Below are positions 59,195 through 64,000 of a stretch of DNA of 64,000 bases, piece by piece. A program made the position numbers and the translations under genes. Within the stretch, counting starts at the first letter, position 1, and every line of letters begins with the position of its first letter. The DNA is taken from the NCBI GenBank assembly GCA_021234155.1, contig JAJEKV010000145.1:126001-190000 (forward strand). Reading direction: 5' to 3'. The stretch comes from Isoetes taiwanensis. Taxonomy: Eukaryota > Streptophyta > Lycopodiopsida > Isoetales > Isoetaceae. The notes below the pieces were generated by a model. That model was given only the letters and a program-made list of their open reading frames with translations, did no database searches and was not told the origin of the DNA.

Positions 59195-60568
59195 TTGCAT
59201 TTTCTGAATTTGCAAGCACCCTCAAACGAAAGGATACTCAAACGAAAGGATACTGTTAGAATGCTATGGCAATATGACAAAGGTCCAGGTTTGGATTTGA
59301 TCTTGCTAAATACCTACTCTGCTCATGAATTTAAGAGGAGGCTACGTGTGTCCAAGCAGACTTTTTATTACTTGTGCCAGGAACTAGGGCCAGCAATGAA
59401 AAAAGAGGACACCAGATTCAGGCCAGGAACTCCAATAGAGAAAAGAATTATGATTGCTTTGACTAGACTAGCCACTGGAGACACTTTGATAGGTATAGCT
59501 GATTCATATTGTGTTGGATATGCAACAGTACAAATGGCAGTGATGGACTTTGTTCATTCTGTGAATGCCAGATTAAAGAACCTATACATTTCCTGGCCAT
59601 CTCTTGAACGTATGAAGAACTTGGCAACTGAATTTGAGAGTATACACGGGATACCTTTTGTTATTGGTGCTATTGACGGAAGTCACATACCCATCATTGC
59701 ACCAAAGTCCTACCCCCAGGAATATTACAACCGTAAAGGCTTTCATTCAATTCTATTGCAGTTTATAGTATCGCGAAATTGCTTGATTTGGGGTTTTGAT
59801 TTAGGCTGGCCAGGAAGTATACATGATTGGACGATGTTTCAAAGGTCAGCAGGAGGAAAAAAAATAATACATGAGGATATCAAGCCTTATTGTCTTGTGG
59901 GGGATGCAACTTATCCACCACGCAACTACATGCTTAGCCCATTCAAAGGCCACAAGGATGGCTTGTCAAGAGAAGAATACTATTGGAACTACGTGCAATC
60001 TCGCACGAGAATGCCTGTTGAACAAGCGTTTGGTCGTTTGAAGGCAAGATTTCGGATTTTACTGAAAAGAAATGACATGGATCTTCAAAACACTGCAGCT
60101 GCAGTGTCTGCTTGTTTAGTGTTGCATGACCTTTGTATCATTCACGCAGATAGATTTGATGACAGCTGGGCACAGGAGGCAACAAGAGAACTTGAACTCT
60201 CTATGGAACATGAGAAACACTTACAGATTAGAAAGAAAGCACGTAACAATGATGGAAGCGTAAGCAATGTGAGTGCTTCATCTGAAATATTGAACTATTG
60301 CCAATATGGTTTGTACAAGCTTCATGGAACATGTCTGACAGTGGAAGAGGCCATGTCCAGGACTTTGGAAGGACAAAACGAACAGTTTCATATTGCTGAA
60401 GACATAAATGTTGCAAAGGGCAATGCTGCTAGGAGGAATGCTATTGCATGCTCATTGTTCCAAAACAAGACCCAAGAACTAGTCAGGCAACAAACTTATG
60501 CTAATGATGCCACGAAGCGTGTGGCAGAACAATTTGGTGTGGAGACATCCAGCTCTGATAGCATTTAA
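59195..60568 (+). CDS. PIF/Harbinger DDE transposase
   Basis: A 457-codon ORF that cuts and rejoins element ends in this family. A helix-turn-helix region (~residues 50-125: RVSKQTFYYLCQEL…IALTRLATGDTLIGIAD) is followed by the DDE_4 nuclease. It has IGAIDGSH (D161), LVGDATYPP (D237; the family usually has GDAGYP) and MPVEQAFGRLKARF (E276). HDLCIIHADRFDD and a C-terminal tail follow. The true start is probably upstream: an ORF from 58978 or 59026 (MDSGIGEGSSTSVNALVERR) reaches LKRKDT and then shifts frame at a 16 bp tandem duplication (59221-59236 and 59237-59252). Without that duplication the two ORFs are in one frame. So this copy's N-terminal ~70 residues are disconnected while the catalytic core is intact. 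Confidence 0.93.
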   Translation: MHFLNLQAPSNERILKRKDTVRMLWQYDKGPGLDLILLNTYSAHEFKRRLRVSKQTFYYLCQELGPAMKKEDTRFRPGTPIEKRIMIALTRLATGDTLIGIADSYCVGYATVQMAVMDFVHSVNARLKNLYISWPSLERMKNLATEFESIHGIPFVIGAIDGSHIPIIAPKSYPQEYYNRKGFHSILLQFIVSRNCLIWGFDLGWPGSIHDWTMFQRSAGGKKIIHEDIKPYCLVGDATYPPRNYMLSPFKGHKDGLSREEYYWNYVQSRTRMPVEQAFGRLKARFRILLKRNDMDLQNTAAAVSACLVLHDLCIIHADRFDDSWAQEATRELELSMEHEKHLQIRKKARNNDGSVSNVSASSEILNYCQYGLYKLHGTCLTVEEAMSRTLEGQNEQFHIAEDINVAKGNAARRNAIACSLFQNKTQELVRQQTYANDATKRVAEQFGVETSSSDSI

Positions 60569-61361
60569 AGTAATGTGTATCACTTCTAAAATCAATAAGT
60601 GTTCCTTGTTATATATTTTTGTTATATATTTAATGCTTATTTACACCTGCAAGCTTTCATGTTATGGAGAATAGCAGTCAAAATTATGGACCATTCAAAA
60701 TAGAAATCTGCATTATGGACATGTTACAGGGATTTGGTGCAACAAATGATCTATCAAAAAGAGCACCATCTAATAAACTGGAACAGATATGGTTATATAC
60801 TGTTATCCTAAATCTAAATGACGAGGCTTGCTTGATTCTAGCCTCTACAACACTGAGGACGGAGCAAGAGAAAGGCCATGAGCTAGAATACAGAAAATGG
60901 ATAACAGAATACCCAAATGAAATCAACATACTCTCAACAAAATCACCAACAAAAGAAAGATGGCTCACATCTCGTGCATCAAACTTGAACCTATAATTTG
61001 TTTAGTTAGTTCTATAATGAAAAGAGCAGAGGGGAGACTTGTATCTTATAAGAAGTACTGATGGAAAGAACCTGAAATCAGGACGTGGTACATAGTTTTG
61101 ACAAATCCACATCTGGGAATTCTCTGCCATCTTAATCTCTTTTATCTGATATAACAAAATTTGTCACCGTGTAATCATGACCCATCATACCAAATGAAAT
61201 TGTTCCACAGATAATGTTGTTAAAGTTGAGGTATGTTGCATCTGCACTTACAGCCAGTGTGTTTCCATAGATTTTGTCATTGTCAAACATACAAAATATA
61301 GAGAAGACTCTACTTAATGTAACTTACTCTCAATTGATTTGATAATAGCAGTATAAGATGC
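60569..61361. other. Spacer between the convergent Harbinger genes
   Basis: A 110-codon ORF at 60664-60996 has no recognised domain and is probably chance. AT-rich 3' ends of both genes lie here. Confidence 0.5.
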
Positions 61362-62153
61362 TCACTGTTTGGACTCCATTAAACTGTAATATGGACAACT
61401 TTCTTTTCTATCATTTCCGGAAACACTATTCCAGGTGACATCTGCCTGAAACTGTCTCAACACATACTGAAATTTTTTCCTGCAGGCTTTGGCATCTTTC
61501 TTAAAATCAGGACACGTAGCGACAACCTTTGCATGCACCTGTCCCCACAAATTCGTATCCTGCTTTGGTCTCTCAGAGAATTGTTTATTCATTTCACATC
61601 GGGCATGTAATAGAGCAACAACATGCTTCTCTTGCCATGGTTTACCTGCATCGTCATCATCTTCACTCGATTCTATTTCCACAGTAGAGGTTTTAGGGAC
61701 AACGGGCCTCTTGGTTTTCTTCTTCGCAACATCTTTTTTTGGCTCAATATTTCTACTCTTTCTAGTCTTACCTATAGGAGTGAAATCTGTAGAAGGTGGA
61801 GGCGCGGATGAATGTGGAACAATAGGAGGCTGAGAAAAATCTGAGTGGGCTGCAGATCCATTAGGTAGGAGAGAAAAGTATGCAGCAGTAGCAGCAGAGT
61901 GCATCACAGGAGGAGCAGGATATGTGGCAACACCTGTTCTAGTAGCTGTGGCCTCAGCATTATTGGAAGTGCTTTGGTGAGGATTGAAGCAAGGGATAGG
62001 AGTCCGTCTGGCAATGAATTGATGCATGGAATTTGCAAATGGTGGCTGGCTAGGCTGGGAAGTGGCACTGAATGCAGGGTACTGGGTGGCTTGTATTTGA
62101 GAAAACTGATCATCCTGAGTGCTAGGAACAACATCATACTGACTGAAATCCAT
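61362..62153 (-). CDS. Harbinger ORF1, Myb/trihelix-like DNA-binding protein
   Basis: 263 residues starting MDFSQYDVVPSTQDD. In PIF/Harbinger elements this protein partners the transposase, helping DNA binding and nuclear import. The N-terminal half is Gln/Ser/Pro-rich and disordered. A basic patch (KKDVAKKKTKRP) is a likely nuclear signal. It is followed by acidic SSEDDDD and then the Myb/SANT-trihelix-like domain, KPWQEKHVVALLHARCEM, LWGQVHAKVVATCPDF and KACRKKFQYVLRQF. I chose the start at 62153 because TGTCCAG|ATGG looks like a splice acceptor, with a donor ACAG|GTATGG near 62216, so a 5' UTR intron is likely. The frame is intact. It faces the transposase. Confidence 0.85.
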   Translation of the reverse strand: MDFSQYDVVPSTQDDQFSQIQATQYPAFSATSQPSQPPFANSMHQFIARRTPIPCFNPHQSTSNNAEATATRTGVATYPAPPVMHSAATAAYFSLLPNGSAAHSDFSQPPIVPHSSAPPPSTDFTPIGKTRKSRNIEPKKDVAKKKTKRPVVPKTSTVEIESSEDDDDAGKPWQEKHVVALLHARCEMNKQFSERPKQDTNLWGQVHAKVVATCPDFKKDAKACRKKFQYVLRQFQADVTWNSVSGNDRKESCPYYSLMESKQ

Positions 62154-62576
62154 CTGGACAATGAACACAAAAGAATGCAAGACAATGACTTGATGATTTG
62201 TAATTATCATTCACCATACCTGTGAGAGAAATGTAGATGTTGAAAATCACAGACGCTGATGAAGAGAAGCACGAATTGGAGCAGTGAAGAATTCTTGCCT
62301 CACAGTTCCCGCCAAGGCCACCACCTGGGGACTGCTCCAGATCAGCAGTCCGTTGATGATATGGCCTGGTGCCCAAGCTTTGGGCACCCGCTCGGGTGCG
62401 ACCAAAAAAATTCCATGTGCCCAACTCAAAGCCCCGTTTTGGGCACGTTGGTGTGATAGATGCATGTGCCCAATGTGTCCACGTGTAAAATTTTAATAAG
62501 AGAGGGAAGATTTTATTGATGGCCGGGCACCTGGTGTGATTTGGGCCTAATTTGGGGAGCTCAGGGTGCCCATTTA

Positions 62577-64000
62577 AGCGAACGATGGATTTATTTTGTC
62601 TTTATTTTGTCTGAATCTCCTATTTTGATGTAAATTTACGAAATTTCAAAGCTTAGCTTTTAATTGATATTAAGCATGAGTCATTTCGAGAATTTGGAAG
62701 GTTGCTATAAAGATTTTAAGTTGTATGGTAACTTTGACACCAGTAAACCCTCAAATGCATTCAATGACCACCAAAAGCAAAAGCCCTCCAATTGGACCAC
62801 TAAATACTCACACTTGACCTTCAAGTGCCCATCAATAGATCATATATTTAGCTCAATTTTTAATAGTTCTTTAGGTGGGCTATTTAAAGGGCAAAGGTGC
62901 ACTATTGAAGGGCAAAAATGAGTTATTAAATAGTAAAAGGTGGGCTATTAAGGGGCAAAAATTAGGTCATTAAAGGGGAGTGGGTGAAAGAAGGGCACAT
63001 TCCCCTATAGGTGCAAATGATAAACTTATTCAATGATTGGACCTCGCTCAAATTTGCCACTAGGTGTAGCAATACCACTGAGAAAGGCAATCAAAGAGTT
63101 TTACGTTCTGCCCCTGAAAGTGTCTGGATATTAGAAAGAGGATATTAGTGAAACATAAGGAGAATCCACTTACTGAGCTGAATATCAAACCAGAATCTAC
63201 AAGCTTTGTGTTGACCAATTAGGAGAATCAAGTTAATAAAATTAAAACTTCCTTCTACCCAAAACTCGTAGTCCTTCTAACAATTTAGTTCCTCCTCTAG
63301 ACATCTCTCTAATTCCTCTTTTATGCCTGTCATATGTCTAAAGGCCATTTACTACACAAAATGATTCATCCATGTTATGCAAAACTTTTAATTATACTCT
63401 TTATGGGATGTTTTCATCTTCTATTGCTGGCCATTGATGGGCAGAATATTCCCTATATTGTGCCAGATCAATTTGCCTTTACCCCTGCGAAACAATGCAA
63501 ATTAAATCAACAAAAACCTTTCTATTCACATGACTGTCACACAAAACACAAGTAAACACCAACAACAGAACTACAGACATAGCCCATCACAAATTCAGCA
63601 GATGCAGCACAAATCCGGGAGAAGCAGAAGCGGCTCTCTAATCGCGTCTACGCGGAAGAGCTCTCATGCTTTAAGCACAAAGTGTTTACCCTAAAATCCT
63701 TGGCCACAAATGCCATTGGGGATGGTCTTGAGCTATTTTGTCATTCTGGTTGATGTTATAAGCCATTACGGTAGTTTTTTGAGCAGTTTATGCTCTGCCA
63801 AATGGTGTCGTTGCTTATATAAATTGCTAGTGCATTTCATGTTAGCGATGGCTAGGGCCGCAGATGATAAAGACAGATTTTATATCTAAGCAGGGCCTAT
63901 TTATGTAGTTAAACAAGCAGGATCTCAAGGTCGAAAACCATGTTCTTCCTGTATGTATCTTTGGGGTTGATTTAAAGATGAAAAAGTCATGGCATCAGAG
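62577..64000. other. Intergenic DNA
   Basis: No gene is recognised. 62870-63000 is rich in GGGCAAA words and may still belong to the Harbinger element's subterminal region. ORFs at 62664-62921 and 63334-63555 show no domain. Confidence 0.5.

Larger units (their letters stand above)
53390..62573. mobile_element. PIF/Harbinger element, split by a Copia insertion
   Basis: Without the Copia insertion the element is about 3.9 kb. It carries a transposase (plus strand) and a Myb/trihelix-like ORF1 (minus strand) facing each other, the two proteins autonomous PIF/Harbinger elements need. The left (53390-53560) and right (about 62370-62573) ends are rich in GGGCAC/GTGCCC words, and 'aaatcacac.agg' at 53428 is inverted at about 62533. 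Ends near GGGCGCCC and GGGTGCCC with TTA on both sides (53387-53389 and 62574-62576) are plausible. However, an alternative right end near 63006 (GGGCACATTCCCC) also resembles the left end, so the right boundary is not settled. Confidence 0.7.

Noticed and set aside
60664-60996. 110-codon ORF between the Harbinger genes
   Set aside because: No recognisable domain, it overlaps the expected 3' regions of both genes, and its composition is not protein-like.

Overview
This 64 kb window is nuclear DNA of a land plant with a large, transposon-rich genome. The evidence is an intron-containing cytosolic ribosomal protein gene with telo-box promoter motifs, PPR, P450 and HAD/FCP1-like relics, TTTAGGG-type motifs, a PIF/Harbinger element, Copia and chromodomain Gypsy retrotransposons with initiator-tRNA-Met primer sites, an L1-type LINE, and tRNA-derived SINEs. 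The PPR relic and the DUF7869-like transposase hint at a lycophyte, fern or other non-flowering lineage, but this is a weak inference. The only clearly functional host gene is RPS20 (uS10) at 52.5-53.2 kb.

Layout. 1-8.3 kb: a tandemly duplicated segment. Its left copy is interrupted by a hAT-like MITE, and its right copy by a full-length but decayed minus-strand LINE. 8.3-17.4 kb: gene-poor DNA with a SINE, a long-TIR MITE, local tandem duplications and a TTTC microsatellite. 17.45-26.04 kb: an 8.6 kb terminal-inverted-repeat transposon. It carries a DUF7869-like (DDD/E-type) protein on the minus strand, an acidic NLS-bearing protein and a DNA amino-methyltransferase on the plus strand, and two internal arrays of GTGTATTC/GAATACAC palindromes. 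26.1-38.2 kb: a retroposon-like insertion, more SINEs, and relics of a HAD/FCP1-like gene, a P450 exon, a PPR gene and a Harbinger transposase.

38.2-50.2 kb: a 12 kb chromodomain Gypsy element with intact LTR, TSD, PBS and PPT landmarks. Between its primer site and pol it carries a decayed ORF that begins like histone H3 (MARTK.TARK) and ends in a full H3 histone fold. Its left LTR is itself interrupted by a 454 bp TRIM. 52.4-53.3 kb: RPS20. 53.4-62.6 kb: a PIF/Harbinger element with transposase and Myb/trihelix-like ORF1, into which a 5.2 kb Copia element has inserted (TSD AGAAG). 62.6-64 kb: nothing recognised.

The two most interesting objects are the methyltransferase-carrying TIR element and the histone-H3-carrying Gypsy element. 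In both, the coding regions are broken by small indels and stops, so the copies here are probably inactive, or partly affected by assembly errors. All boundaries come from reading repeats, flanks and motifs by eye; no database search was possible.
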